Source: an uncultured Saprospiraceae bacterium (GTDB lineage Bacteria; Bacteroidota; Bacteroidia; Chitinophagales; Saprospiraceae). Taken from it: 64,000 nucleotides of DNA. Every line of letters starts with the position of its first letter. Position 1 is the stretch's first letter. The translations under genes were made by a program, and so were the position numbers. The stretch spans positions 65,510-129,509 of the forward strand of contig CALEYL010000069.1 in the NCBI GenBank assembly GCA_937926205.1. The letters run 5' to 3'. Positions 53,785 through 62,773 of the stretch are shown here, one piece after another. The notes below the pieces were generated by a model. The model ran no database searches. It was not told where the DNA came from and was given only the letters and a program-made list of their open reading frames with translations.

Positions 53785-54882
53785 ATGATCGGGTGGCGAT
53801 TTTCGGACTATGTGCCGGATGATACGGGCGGGGCTTCTTTCGAGAAATTGCTGAAACTCCTTCAGGAATTGCTGGTTTATACATCCGGTGATATCCGCGA
53901 GGCACTTTCCTGGCTGACGCAACTGGATCGTCAATACAAACTGACGGACAACGACTACGGGATGGCTGATTTTATTCAGGATCTCATAGATAAAGGCTAC
54001 ATGCGTCAGGACGATGAGGTCAATTCAGGTTTCCGGCTGACATCAAAAATGGAAATTGGCATCCGCAAAAAGGCTTTGGAAGATATTTTTGGCCAGTTGA
54101 AGAAAACAAAAAGGGGCAACCACGATACCCGCCAAAGTGGCCGTGGCGATGAATTTACATCCGAAGTCCGGCCCTACGAATTCGGAGATCAGCTGGACAA
54201 CCTTGCCGTATCAGAAACGCTGCGCAACGCCCAGATCAATCACGGAATCGAAGAATTTAAACTGGATCAGGACGACCTGGAGGTTTATGAAACTTTCTAC
54301 CAAAGCCAGATGAGTACCGTATTGATGATAGACATTTCTCACTCCATGATATTATATGGAGAAGACCGCATCACCCCGGCAAAAAAAGTAGCCATGGCGC
54401 TTGCGGAACTCATCACGACGCGTTATCCCAAAGACACCCTGGACATTATTGTTTTTGGTGATGATGCGTGGCAAATTGAAATCAAAGACCTTCCGTACCT
54501 CGAAGTGGGACCGTACCATACGAATACGGTGGCAGGCCTGGAGTTGTCCATGAACATCCTGCGCCGGCGTAAAAATCCCAACAAGCAGATCTTCATGATC
54601 ACCGACGGAAAGCCAACCTGCATCCGCAAGGGTAAAGGCTATTATAAAAACAGTTTTGGCCTCGACCGCAAGATCGTGAGCCGCACTTTGAGCCTTGCTG
54701 CCAATTGCAGAAAACTGAACATTCCCATTACCACATTCATGATCGCTCAGGATCCTTATTTGGTCAATTTTGTAGACCAGTTTACCAGAGCCAATGACGG
54801 CAAAGCTTTTTACAGCAGTCTTCAGGGGTTGGGGGAGTTCATTTTCAGGGATTACAAGAATAATAAGACCAGGAGACGCTAA
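53785..54882 (+). CDS. VWA-domain protein (MoxR-partner type) without adjacent ATPase
   Basis: A 365-residue protein. The N-terminal half is helical and charged. The VWA domain (about 178-360) has the MIDAS motif DISHSM (about 182-187), a threonine in HTNTVAG, and an aspartate in MITDGKP. This domain layout is that of CoxE/YehP-like proteins that normally pair with MoxR/ChlI AAA+ ATPases to load metals or remodel complexes. No AAA+ gene lies in the window. It follows the PRXL2-like gene and precedes a secreted protein. Confidence 0.83.
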   Translation: MIGWRFSDYVPDDTGGASFEKLLKLLQELLVYTSGDIREALSWLTQLDRQYKLTDNDYGMADFIQDLIDKGYMRQDDEVNSGFRLTSKMEIGIRKKALEDIFGQLKKTKRGNHDTRQSGRGDEFTSEVRPYEFGDQLDNLAVSETLRNAQINHGIEEFKLDQDDLEVYETFYQSQMSTVLMIDISHSMILYGEDRITPAKKVAMALAELITTRYPKDTLDIIVFGDDAWQIEIKDLPYLEVGPYHTNTVAGLELSMNILRRRKNPNKQIFMITDGKPTCIRKGKGYYKNSFGLDRKIVSRTLSLAANCRKLNIPITTFMIAQDPYLVNFVDQFTRANDGKAFYSSLQGLGEFIFRDYKNNKTRRR

Positions 54883-54954
54883 GAAGCTTACCGCTTTAGA
54901 AACTAAAAAGTAAATTCTCAGCGTTCAAGGTGCATATCAAATTCAATGTCGTCC

Positions 54955-55905
54955 ATGAAAAAAGTTTTGGGTAGCCTTTTGCTGATAACGGGCATCTGTT
55001 TTTTGCTGCCTGCACAAAACAGGCAAAAACTCAGCGCGGAAGCGCTTGCACAACTTCACGAAAAAGAAGATACCCTGGCTTTGCTGGCCTATGCCATTGT
55101 CAATGATTCGCTGCCGGAACATCGTTTTGGCACCTGCAGGGTGTTTATTCCCAAACTGGTTGAGGCGCTGAAAGTTGAAAATTCTTTTGAATATCCTTTC
55201 GAACGCATAAAGTCCGTTTCGATACAGTACGCACCGGACAGCACTTTCCGGATTTTTACCTGGCAATTGTATGTGGATACTTCGGATTACCGGTATTACG
55301 GCGCCATTCAAATGAATACGCCTGAATTAAAACTGTATCCATTGGTTGACCGCTCCTACAACCTCAAGACCAACCCTGAACAGGCCATCCTTACTCCTGA
55401 AAACTGGTACGGCGCTTTGTATTATAACATCCGGGAGGTCAAAAGTGCAAAAGGAAAATATTTCCTGCTTTTTGGATACGATGGCTATACCTTTTTTAAC
55501 AAGCGCAAATTGGTCGATGTACTTACTTTTCAACCCGACGGCACGCCCAGCTTTGGCGCCCCGGTGTTTGTGAATGAGAAAAAAGGAGGGCCAACAGTCA
55601 CCAAAAACCGACTCATGCTGGAGTATTCATCCGAGAGCAGCATCAAGCTCAATTATGATGAAAGCATGAATATGATTGTTTTTGATCATTTGATAACATC
55701 AGGCGGTGTTTATGGACAAGGCGAATCCAATTTTCCTGACGGATCTTATGAAGCTTATGAGTTGAAAGGTGGCCTTTGGAAATACCTCAGCATGTTGCCG
55801 GTGACGCCGATGGATCAGGCGCCCCGCCCATCTCCCATTCTGGATTCCCGCAACAAGGATATTTTAGGAAAGGAGAAGAAACAGAAGTCCGACAAAAGCG
55901 GCTGA
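54955..55905 (+). CDS. Secreted protein, unknown function
   Basis: About 316 residues with a Sec signal peptide (KKVLGSLLLITGICFLLPAQ); an in-frame ATG at 54946 would add three residues. The mature part is beta-rich with several aromatic strands (IRTFTWQLYVD-like, YRYYGAIQMN, YFLLFGYDGYTFF) and a Lys-rich tail (KDILGKEKKQKSDKSG). No family recognised. Located 14 bases upstream of an alpha/beta-hydrolase gene and probably in the same transcript. Confidence 0.7.
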   Translation: MKKVLGSLLLITGICFLLPAQNRQKLSAEALAQLHEKEDTLALLAYAIVNDSLPEHRFGTCRVFIPKLVEALKVENSFEYPFERIKSVSIQYAPDSTFRIFTWQLYVDTSDYRYYGAIQMNTPELKLYPLVDRSYNLKTNPEQAILTPENWYGALYYNIREVKSAKGKYFLLFGYDGYTFFNKRKLVDVLTFQPDGTPSFGAPVFVNEKKGGPTVTKNRLMLEYSSESSIKLNYDESMNMIVFDHLITSGGVYGQGESNFPDGSYEAYELKGGLWKYLSMLPVTPMDQAPRPSPILDSRNKDILGKEKKQKSDKSG

Positions 55906-55918
55906 TACTACTTATTTC

Positions 55919-56584
55919 ATGGAAGCACATACCTTACGCGTTCACAAAACGGCCCATTATTATACCCTGGGTCAGCCGGGCACCCATACCCGGTTTTGGT
56001 GGATCGCTTGTCATGGCTACGGCCAGGCTGCAAAAAATTTTATCCGGAAATTTGAATCTGTTCAACAACCTGACACATTTATTTTAGCGCCGGAAGGACT
56101 TTCCCGGTTTTACTGGAAGGGATTCAACGGCGAAGTCGGCGCTTCGTGGATGACGAGGGAAGACCGGATGACGGAGATTGACGATTATTGTGATTACCTA
56201 ACGTCCCTATACCGCCATTATGAAGCCGTGCTCCCCGAGGATGTAACGGTAATCCTGATGGGCTTTTCCCAGGGATGTGCAACACAATTGAGGTGGATGA
56301 TGCGCGATCAACCTGCTTTCAGGCATCTTGTATTGTGGGCTGGGAGCATTCCTGAAGACCTGGAGTATTCTACACAGGCCGACTACCTCAATAGCGGCGA
56401 TATTCATTTTATTTACGGCACGGAAGATGAATTTCTGACACCTGATCGCATGGAGCTGTTTTTTACAGCGGCTTCTCATTTCCCTTTTCATTTGGATGTC
56501 AGTAGTTTTGAAGGCAAGCACGAAGTTGACCGGGCAGAACTGGAGAAACTGGCAGATCGGATCAGATTGAGCGTTACGCACTGA
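55919..56584 (+). CDS. Phospholipase/carboxylesterase-type alpha/beta-hydrolase
   Basis: A 221-residue serine hydrolase. The nucleophile elbow is LMGFSQGCATQLRW (serine near residue 105), the acid region EDEFLTPDRMELF, and the histidine in FEGKHEVDR. The N-terminal HTRFWWIACHGYGQAAKNF carries an oxyanion-hole HG. Family members are cytosolic carboxylesterases or acyl-protein thioesterase-like enzymes. The 3' end overlaps the nucleoside phosphorylase gene by 11 bases. Confidence 0.82.
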   Translation: MEAHTLRVHKTAHYYTLGQPGTHTRFWWIACHGYGQAAKNFIRKFESVQQPDTFILAPEGLSRFYWKGFNGEVGASWMTREDRMTEIDDYCDYLTSLYRHYEAVLPEDVTVILMGFSQGCATQLRWMMRDQPAFRHLVLWAGSIPEDLEYSTQADYLNSGDIHFIYGTEDEFLTPDRMELFFTAASHFPFHLDVSSFEGKHEVDRAELEKLADRIRLSVTH

Positions 56585-57452
56585 GCCTTTCCAATACTTT
56601 CCGGATCAAGTGGTCCACGCCGGCCTGGGGATCGGGGCTGAATTCGTGTGTCATGCGGTTTGCAAGCAGCAGGCTGCACGACAAAGCACGGTGTCCGAGC
56701 AGCTTTGCCATACCATAAATTCCGGCAGTTTCCATCTCAAAATTGCAGAGCGCAAGGCCGTTAAAGTCGAAACGACCCAGTCCGTCCAGCCAGCCTTTCT
56801 CCAGGCGACCTTTTGCCAGTAATTGCCGACCCTGCGGGCCATAGAATCCCGGACAGGTAAGGGTTATGCCCTGAACCCAGTCGCCGGCTATTGAATGCAT
56901 CAGTTCACGGCTGCACTCAAAGACATAAGGCTGTACAGGAGGATGACCTATCAGGTCAAAGTGCTCTTTAAGTTTATCGTACAGTGCCGCTTCCGGCAGC
57001 GAATTCTGAAAATCATAAAAATGCATCAGGCTGTCCAGTCCAATCCCGAAGGCAGAAGCAACGAACGTATCTACGGGTAATTCAGCCCGCAGCGAGCCGG
57101 AGGTTCCAATGCGTACGATGTCAAGTGAACGCCTGGTTTCGAGAGGCATTCTCGTTTTTAAATCAATGTTTACCAGGGCGTCCAGTTCCGTAAGAACAAT
57201 GTCAATATTGTCGGTGCCAATGCCGGTAGACACAACGCTCATCCGCTTGCTGCCGATGCGCCCGGTATGGGTGATGAACTCCCTCTTGCTGACCTTGAAT
57301 TCTATGGCGTCAAAATATTTTGATACTTCGGCCACCCGTTCAGGATCGCCAACTGTAATGACCGTATCTGCCAATTGTTCCGGAAGCAGGTGCAAATGGT
57401 ATATGGCGCCATCCGGGTGCAAAATGAGTTCGGATTCAGGTATTCTTGGCAT
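56574..57452 (-). CDS. Nucleoside phosphorylase (uridine phosphorylase-like)
   Basis: A 292-residue PNP/UDP-family phosphorylase. Signature regions are TVITVGDPERVAEV (phosphate loop), VRIGTSGSLRAELPVD, and ALCNFEMETAGIYGMAKLLGH, in which the EMET segment contacts the ribose. It should cleave a nucleoside with phosphate to base and ribose-1-phosphate; the branch looks closest to uridine phosphorylases, though this remains inferred. With the CNT transporter and uridine kinase at 9-11 kb it could complete pyrimidine salvage. Confidence 0.85.
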   Translation of the reverse strand: MPRIPESELILHPDGAIYHLHLLPEQLADTVITVGDPERVAEVSKYFDAIEFKVSKREFITHTGRIGSKRMSVVSTGIGTDNIDIVLTELDALVNIDLKTRMPLETRRSLDIVRIGTSGSLRAELPVDTFVASAFGIGLDSLMHFYDFQNSLPEAALYDKLKEHFDLIGHPPVQPYVFECSRELMHSIAGDWVQGITLTCPGFYGPQGRQLLAKGRLEKGWLDGLGRFDFNGLALCNFEMETAGIYGMAKLLGHRALSCSLLLANRMTHEFSPDPQAGVDHLIRKVLERLSA

Positions 57453-57492
57453 CTTTTGACAGTTGTATGAATATAGGCCTCTAATTTAACGT

Positions 57493-57500
57493 TAATTTTG
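57493..57500 (+). promoter_or_regulatory. -7 promoter element (TAATTTTG) for the ArsC/Spx-like gene
   Basis: Exact TAnnTTTG 24 bases before the ATG at 57524; it probably serves the ArsC/Spx-like and hemF pair. Confidence 0.55.
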
Positions 57501-57523
57501 GGCCTGTTTGTAAAATCAATACC

Positions 57524-57883
57524 ATGAAAAAAATATACCACCTTTCTTCCTGCGATACCTGCCGCAAAATTCTGAAAACAGTAGATGCTGCAGGAGCAGG
57601 TTGTGCGCTCCAGGACATTAAGACAGAAAAAATAACCCCGGAACAATTGGATGCGCTTCGCGACATGGCGGGCTCTTACGAAGCACTTTTCAGCCGCCGC
57701 TCTCTGAAATTCCGCAGCATGGGCTTACATGAAAAACAATTGACGGAAAAAGATTACCGCAAACTGATCCTGGAAGAGTACACTTTTCTTAAAAGGCCCG
57801 TCATTGTAGCAGGAAAGGAAATTTTTATTGGAAATGCGGCCAGCGTAGTGGAAAAGGCAAAAAAGACATTGGCAAATGGATAA
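57524..57883 (+). CDS. ArsC/Spx-family protein (arsenate-reductase-like)
   Basis: A 119-residue thioredoxin-like protein of the ArsC/Spx/YffB group. CxxC is SSCDTCRKIL (Cys10, Cys13), and the family ends with VIVAGKEIFIGN, where arsenate reductases have KRPI...G. Without an arsenic operon around it, a role as a glutaredoxin-like or Spx-type adaptor is as likely as arsenate reduction. Its end overlaps the hemF start by eight bases. Confidence 0.85.
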   Translation: MKKIYHLSSCDTCRKILKTVDAAGAGCALQDIKTEKITPEQLDALRDMAGSYEALFSRRSLKFRSMGLHEKQLTEKDYRKLILEEYTFLKRPVIVAGKEIFIGNAASVVEKAKKTLANG

Positions 57884-58778
57884 GGCATTCATTTCAGGAT
57901 CGTTTCAGACTTTACAGGATAACATTTGCCGTACTCTGGAAGCAGCGGATGGATCGGGGCGTTTTCGGGAGGACCAATGGCAACGCGAAGGCGGCGGAGG
58001 GGGCCGCTCCCGCATCATAGAAGGCGCGAAGATCGTAAAAGGTGGGGTTAATTATTCGGCTGTTCATGGCCGTTTGCCGGAAAAAATAGCCGCAGCGCTT
58101 GGCGTTTCAGAAGACGGTTTTTTTGCAACCGGCGTTTCGATCGTTTTGCATCCTCAAAATCCGCATGTGCCGATCATACACATGAACGTTCGCTATTTCG
58201 AGCTGGACAGTGGTAAGTGGTGGTTTGGGGGCGGAATAGACCTAACGCCCCATTACATCGTGCCCGGAGATGCCCGGAATTTTCATTTGCATCTCAAGAA
58301 AGTTTGCGATCAAAGCCATGCCGATTATTACCCGAAATTTAAAAAATGGGCGGATGATTACTTCTTTTTGAAGCACCGAGGGGAGACAAGGGGGGTAGGC
58401 GGCATTTTTTTTGACCGTCTAGGTGATGCTGAAATTCTGGATAAAGCCGCTTTATTTGCCTTTGTATTAAGGGTAGGTGAGGCCTTCTGTCCGATTTATA
58501 CCCCATTGCTGGAAAGATACAGCGATGTGCCTTTCGGCGAAAAGGAACGGCGTTGGCAGGCCTTGCGGCGCGGGCGCTATGTTGAATTCAACCTGGTTTG
58601 GGATAAAGGCACCAAATTTGGCTTAGACACGGATGGCCGCACCGAATCCATTTTGATGAGCATGCCGCCTCAGGCTGAATGGGTGTACGATTATCAGCCC
58701 GGGCCCGGAAGCCGGGAAGCAGAAACTTTGTCGCTGTTGCGAAAAGACATAGACTGGATCAATTACACAACAGGGTAA
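57876..58778 (+). CDS. hemF: Oxygen-dependent coproporphyrinogen III oxidase
   Basis: A 300-residue protein of the HemF family. Signature segments are GGGGRSRIIEGAKIVKGGVN, HPQNPHVPIIHMNVRYFEL and WWFGGGIDLTPHY. It decarboxylates two propionates of coproporphyrinogen III with O2, the aerobic route of haem synthesis. Presence of the aerobic form means the organism can live with oxygen. The ATG at 57876 lies inside the ArsC/Spx gene end. The 3' end overlaps the convergent lipoprotein gene by 20 bases. Confidence 0.95.
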   Translation: MDKAFISGSFQTLQDNICRTLEAADGSGRFREDQWQREGGGGGRSRIIEGAKIVKGGVNYSAVHGRLPEKIAAALGVSEDGFFATGVSIVLHPQNPHVPIIHMNVRYFELDSGKWWFGGGIDLTPHYIVPGDARNFHLHLKKVCDQSHADYYPKFKKWADDYFFLKHRGETRGVGGIFFDRLGDAEILDKAALFAFVLRVGEAFCPIYTPLLERYSDVPFGEKERRWQALRRGRYVEFNLVWDKGTKFGLDTDGRTESILMSMPPQAEWVYDYQPGPGSREAETLSLLRKDIDWINYTTG

Positions 58779-59268
58779 GGGTGCTGGTGCGTGCCATATT
58801 GCTGAAATTACCTGCCCGATCCCGGATCTGTATGAAATAAGACAGGGTGTCAGTTGGGCCGGGGACGTTGGTTTTGCAGGCTTCGCCGGTTACCAGGTTC
58901 GCGCAACAGATGTTGAAGGGTTTGTTGATGATTTTTACGGTTATGTCACCGGAAATACCGCTGCCGCCGCCCTGTTCCGGAATAAAAGGCAGCTTAAAAT
59001 TAGTGACAAATCCATCGCGGCTATCCGTCAGAAAAACATCAAGTGTATCATTATCGGCGCCAATATCGCCATCGCCGTCTGTGAAAGAAAAGTTGACTGC
59101 CAGGGTATCGAGGGGCGCATTGGGCGTTCCTTGTGAAATGGTGGATCGGTTGAATCCGATAAAGCTGATAATCGGCTCTTTTGGGTAACTTGGCGGTTGG
59201 GTACAGGTCGCAAAAAAGATGCCTGTCAGAAATAAACCCAGAATATACAAACTCGTTGTCGTTTTCAT
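58759..59268 (-). CDS. Lipoprotein, unknown function, with Asp-rich motif
   Basis: A 169-residue predicted lipoprotein (lipobox FFATC). The mature domain is beta-rich with SFTDGDGDIGADNDTLDVF, an Asp-rich segment reminiscent of calcium-binding loops, followed by two cysteine pairs (ICCANLVTGEACK). The C-terminus (SYFIQIRDRAGNFSNMARTS) looks like a cadherin/Ig-like strand pair. Family not recognised; surface or periplasmic. The CYTH gene lies 11 bases upstream on the same strand. Confidence 0.65.
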   Translation of the reverse strand: MKTTTSLYILGLFLTGIFFATCTQPPSYPKEPIISFIGFNRSTISQGTPNAPLDTLAVNFSFTDGDGDIGADNDTLDVFLTDSRDGFVTNFKLPFIPEQGGGSGISGDITVKIINKPFNICCANLVTGEACKTNVPGPTDTLSYFIQIRDRAGNFSNMARTSTLTLLCN

Positions 59269-59279
59269 ACGCTTTACAT

Positions 59280-59807
59280 TTAGACCTCAGATTTTAGAAA
59301 GAGCATATCGCTGTACGATTTTGCCACAAGTGCCTGTGCTTCGATGCCAAACAGGGATTGGTAAAAATCGCATTGTTCCCGGAGTTCTGCTTCGGTTTTT
59401 GCCCCGGAATTGTCACAGGCTTCAATTTCGACAAAAGAACCCAAACCTTCAACGTTGTCAATATGAAATTTGACATTGCCGATGAAAAATATTTTTCTTC
59501 TTTTGGCCACGACGACCCATTTGCCCAGCACCCTGTCGAGTATTTGCCGCAGCGCTTCGCCGGAATCCGGAAGCTGTTGAAGCACGACTTCGGATTTTTT
59601 TAGTCCTTCCACTTCCAGCCGATCATACAATATTAGTGAATTTTCGATATTCCCCTGACGCAGTTTTAGTCGGCCATCGGTCATTTTGTAATAAGTGTCC
59701 CTTTGATGGTCTTCTCCCCTGTAGTCGGCCTGGCGGTCAAGGAGGATGGCTTCGATGCGATCAGGGTTTTCCGTGCGTGCTTTGATTTCGATGTTGAGGT
59801 GGGTCAT
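59280..59807 (-). CDS. CYTH-domain protein (class IV adenylate cyclase/ThTPase-like)
   Basis: A 175-residue CYTH protein. The N-terminal ExExK-like signature is NIEIKAR, followed by RDTYYKMTDGRLKLRQG, acidic and basic tunnel residues, and the C-terminal DNVEGLGSFVEIEA segment. CYTH enzymes act on triphosphates in a metal-dependent tunnel fold: adenylate cyclase, thiamine triphosphatase and inorganic triphosphatase. Which activity applies here is undecided; the order RLKLRQG is like class IV cyclases. Confidence 0.85.
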   Translation of the reverse strand: MTHLNIEIKARTENPDRIEAILLDRQADYRGEDHQRDTYYKMTDGRLKLRQGNIENSLILYDRLEVEGLKKSEVVLQQLPDSGEALRQILDRVLGKWVVVAKRRKIFFIGNVKFHIDNVEGLGSFVEIEACDNSGAKTEAELREQCDFYQSLFGIEAQALVAKSYSDMLFLKSEV

Positions 59808-59893
59808 GTATTTATCACTTTTGGTGCACCAAGATAGGCTGTTTTTAGAGACAGATCATAGCGGGCGCCATGATTTTATGCTACCTTCGCTTT

Positions 59894-60892
59894 ATGTCAT
59901 CGGAAAGTCTACGCAAAGATTTGATCTCCCGAATTGCCCGGGTGGATGAGGCAAGCTTCGAGGCGACTGCGTTGGCCGTTTTTAGGTACCAGGCAGCCTG
60001 TAACCCCATTTATGCCGAGTACATCCGGTTACTTGGCATTCGGACAGAAACGATCAACCGCCTGGAAAAACTGCCCTTTTTACCCATTCAGTTGTTCAGG
60101 ATGAACGACATTCAAACTGCGGAGTGGTCGCCGGAAGTAGTATTCAGCAGTAGCGGTACTACAGGTATGGCAACCAGCAGCCATTTTGTCCGTCGTTTAG
60201 ACTGGTATTTGGCTTGTGCGAAGCAGGGTTTCGAGCAATTTTACGGCCCGGTTGAAAATTACTGTGTTCTCGCCCTGCTGCCTTCCTATCTGGAGCGAAG
60301 CGGTTCTTCTTTAGTGACGATGGCTGATTATTTCATCCGCTTGTCGCGATATGAACAAAGTGGGTTCTTTTTATACGATTATGATGCCCTGTTGACGCAA
60401 TTGACCTGGTGCCGGCAGAACAGCGTACCAACGCTTTTGCTGGGGGTGAGTTTTGCGCTGCTCGATCTGGCAGAGGCGCATCCTGTGCCATTAGGCGACA
60501 CCATCATCATGGAAACCGGCGGCATGAAGGGAAGGCGAAAAGAACTGACCCGGGAAGAACTGCACGAACAACTCAAAACAGCATTTGGCGTCACACACAT
60601 CCATTCCGAATATGGCATGACGGAATTGTTGTCGCAAGCCTATTCCAAAGGAGAAGGCCTTTTTTATCCCACTGCTACCATGCGGGTCTTGATTCGGGAA
60701 ACCACCGACCCGCTCAGCATGGAGAGAACAGGAAGGCCCGGCGCCATTAACATCATAGATCTGGCCAATCTGGACACCATCAGTTTCATTGCCACGGAAG
60801 ATCTGGGTAGGGTAAATGCAGATCAAAGTTTTGAAGTATTGGGACGCCTGGATTACAGCGATGTTCGGGGATGTAATCTGATGGCCGTTTGA
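59894..60892 (+). CDS. LuxE-like acyl-protein synthetase / ANL-type enzyme
   Basis: About 332 residues from the ATG at 59894. The region LPFLPIQLFRMNDIQ and the nucleotide loop SSSGTTGMATSS, then METGGMKGRRKELTREEL and HSEYGMTELLSQAYS, place it in the acyl-protein synthetase LuxE family, related to the AMP-forming adenylating enzymes. In luminous bacteria LuxE activates fatty acids for LuxC; no lux genes occur here. An imperfect -7 element (TACCTTCG, 59882-59889) lies four bases before the ATG. The substrate is unknown. Confidence 0.82.
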   Translation: MSSESLRKDLISRIARVDEASFEATALAVFRYQAACNPIYAEYIRLLGIRTETINRLEKLPFLPIQLFRMNDIQTAEWSPEVVFSSSGTTGMATSSHFVRRLDWYLACAKQGFEQFYGPVENYCVLALLPSYLERSGSSLVTMADYFIRLSRYEQSGFFLYDYDALLTQLTWCRQNSVPTLLLGVSFALLDLAEAHPVPLGDTIIMETGGMKGRRKELTREELHEQLKTAFGVTHIHSEYGMTELLSQAYSKGEGLFYPTATMRVLIRETTDPLSMERTGRPGAINIIDLANLDTISFIATEDLGRVNADQSFEVLGRLDYSDVRGCNLMAV

Positions 60893-60930
60893 TTATTTGG
60901 TAATTTGATTATTTGAAAATTTGATGATTC
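60888..60930. repeat. Direct TTTGATTATTTG word repeat overlapping the LuxE-like stop
   Basis: TTTGATTATTTGG / TTTGATTATTTG / TTTGATGATTCG run from the last codon of the LuxE-like gene into the gap. Another member of the word-repeat class, here without a strong inverted arm. Confidence 0.65.
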
Positions 60931-60986
60931 GTAGATTAATAAACTTCATTTTTTAGACCCGGGCTAAGTCGAAGGGCAAAAATTAT

Positions 60987-60994
60987 TAGATTTG
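60987..60994 (+). promoter_or_regulatory. -7 promoter element (TAGATTTG) for recN
   Basis: Exact TAnnTTTG, 32 bases before the ATG at 61027. Confidence 0.55.
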
Positions 60995-61026
60995 TCGCGC
61001 CAATTTCATTGCGGCAACAAACAAGT

Positions 61027-62697
61027 ATGATCAAGAGCCTCCAAATCAGAAACTACGCCATCATCGAATCTTTGGAAATCAATTTCTCCAAAGGATTGAC
61101 CATCATTACCGGCGAAACCGGTGCTGGTAAGTCCATTTTACTGGGCGCACTGGGCTTGATTATGGGGCATCGCGCCGATACCAAATCACTTTACGATGAA
61201 AATGAAAAGTGTGTGGTAGAAGGCGCTTTCGAGGTTGGGCATTATGGACTTCGTCCTTTTTTTGAAGCCAATGACCTGGACTACGACGATGAAGTCGTCA
61301 TCCGCCGCGAAATTTCTCCTTCCGGAAAATCAAGGGCGTTCATCAATGACACGCCGGTCAACCTGACCGTGCTGCTGGAATTGAGCGCCGCGCTGGTTGA
61401 TTTGCACCAACAATTTGATACTTTAGACATCCACAATGTTTCTTTCCAATTGAGAATGCTGGATGCTTTGGCGGATAATAAAGCTTTGCTTGAAGCGTAT
61501 CAGGGAATCTATCGCCAATATCAGGCTGAAAAAAAGCAACTGGCGGATCTGGTTCAGCGCAATGAACAAAGCGCCCGGGAAATGGATTTTCTGAATTTTC
61601 AAATGGACGAATTCAATCAGGCAGAACTGATTGCCGGGGAACAGGAGACGTTGGAAGAAGAACTTTCCCGATTAACCCATTCTGAAGAAATCAAGCGCAC
61701 CTTGTCCGGGGCTTTTCAACACCTTTGCGAAAACGAACTTTCCGTAATTGGCCAGTTGGAAGAAATTGGCTACGCCGTGGCGGCCATTGGGAAAATTGAT
61801 ACGGAAACCGGGAGGCTTCATGAGCGTTATGTAGGCTTAGTGGCTGAAATTCAGGATATTGGCGAGGAATTCAATCGAATTGCGGAAGCGACGGAATACA
61901 ACCCGGAGCGCATTCTCGAAGTGCAGCAACGGCTCGATTTGATTTACCGGCTCCAAAAAAAGCACGGGGTGACGAGCATAGATGCACTCCTTGCCATCCA
62001 GGAAGAAATTGAACAGCAATTGGGGGCTTTCGGCGATTTGGGTGAGCAGATTCTTCAATTGGAAGCGGGCATTGAGGCCAAAACAACCCGACTGACAGAA
62101 ATTGCGACATCCCTGCGCGAGAGAAGGAAGTCACAGGTTGCACCGTTTGAAGAGAAGGTACAGCAAATGCTGGGGCAGCTGGCCATGCCAAACGCCCAGT
62201 TGAGTGTTTCCTTCAAGGATCTGGAAAATCTGGGACCCACCGGATTTGATGAAGTTACCTTCTTTTTTGCTGCCAACAAAGGCAGTCGACTGCAAACGAT
62301 CAAAGACGTTGCTTCCGGCGGGGAACTGTCACGATTGACTCTGGTTACCAAATCTTTAGTGGCCAGTGCCATTCCTTTGCCAACCCTTATTTTCGACGAA
62401 ATAGATACTGGCATTTCCGGCGATGTCGCCCTGCGCATGGGAAATATTCTACGCAGTTTAAGCAACCACCATCAGGTTGTAAGCATCACCCATTCGCCAC
62501 AAGTGGCTTCAAAGGCGGATGTCCATTATTTTATCTACAAAAAAGAAAATGAAGACCGAACGGTTACGCTGGTACGCTCGCTGACGCCCGACGAAAGGGT
62601 GCGCGCCATTGCGACCATGCTGAGCCAAAATCCGCCCAGTGCCTCTGCAATTGAAAATGCTCGTGAGTTGTTGAGTGCCCGGGTTGATTTAACTTAG
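61027..62697 (+). CDS. recN: DNA repair protein RecN
   Basis: 556 residues from the ATG at 61027. An SMC-like ATPase: Walker A ITGETGAGKS (about 27-36), a long central coiled coil (about 155-400), the signature ASGGELSRL and Walker B LIFDEIDTGISGDVA. RecN acts in double-strand-break repair. The short leader and clean flanks suit a housekeeping gene. fabI follows after a heptamer-array gap. Confidence 0.94.
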   Translation: MIKSLQIRNYAIIESLEINFSKGLTIITGETGAGKSILLGALGLIMGHRADTKSLYDENEKCVVEGAFEVGHYGLRPFFEANDLDYDDEVVIRREISPSGKSRAFINDTPVNLTVLLELSAALVDLHQQFDTLDIHNVSFQLRMLDALADNKALLEAYQGIYRQYQAEKKQLADLVQRNEQSAREMDFLNFQMDEFNQAELIAGEQETLEEELSRLTHSEEIKRTLSGAFQHLCENELSVIGQLEEIGYAVAAIGKIDTETGRLHERYVGLVAEIQDIGEEFNRIAEATEYNPERILEVQQRLDLIYRLQKKHGVTSIDALLAIQEEIEQQLGAFGDLGEQILQLEAGIEAKTTRLTEIATSLRERRKSQVAPFEEKVQQMLGQLAMPNAQLSVSFKDLENLGPTGFDEVTFFFAANKGSRLQTIKDVASGGELSRLTLVTKSLVASAIPLPTLIFDEIDTGISGDVALRMGNILRSLSNHHQVVSITHSPQVASKADVHYFIYKKENEDRTVTLVRSLTPDERVRAIATMLSQNPPSASAIENARELLSARVDLT

Positions 62698-62722
62698 ATT
62701 GCAGGTTTCTGATTTGTCTGAA

Positions 62723-62764
62723 ATCTTACATCTAAAATCTAATATCTAAAATCTAATATCTAAA
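62723..62764. repeat. Heptamer tandem array (ATCTAAA/T) just before fabI
   Basis: Six 7-bp units ATCTTAC, ATCTAAA, ATCTAAT, ATCTAAA, ATCTAAT, ATCTAAA. The array ends nine bases before the fabI ATG. The sequence from the recN stop (TTAGATTGCAG...) is partly complementary to the array start. Same word family as the array before def. Confidence 0.85.
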
Positions 62765-62773
62765 ATAAAGATC

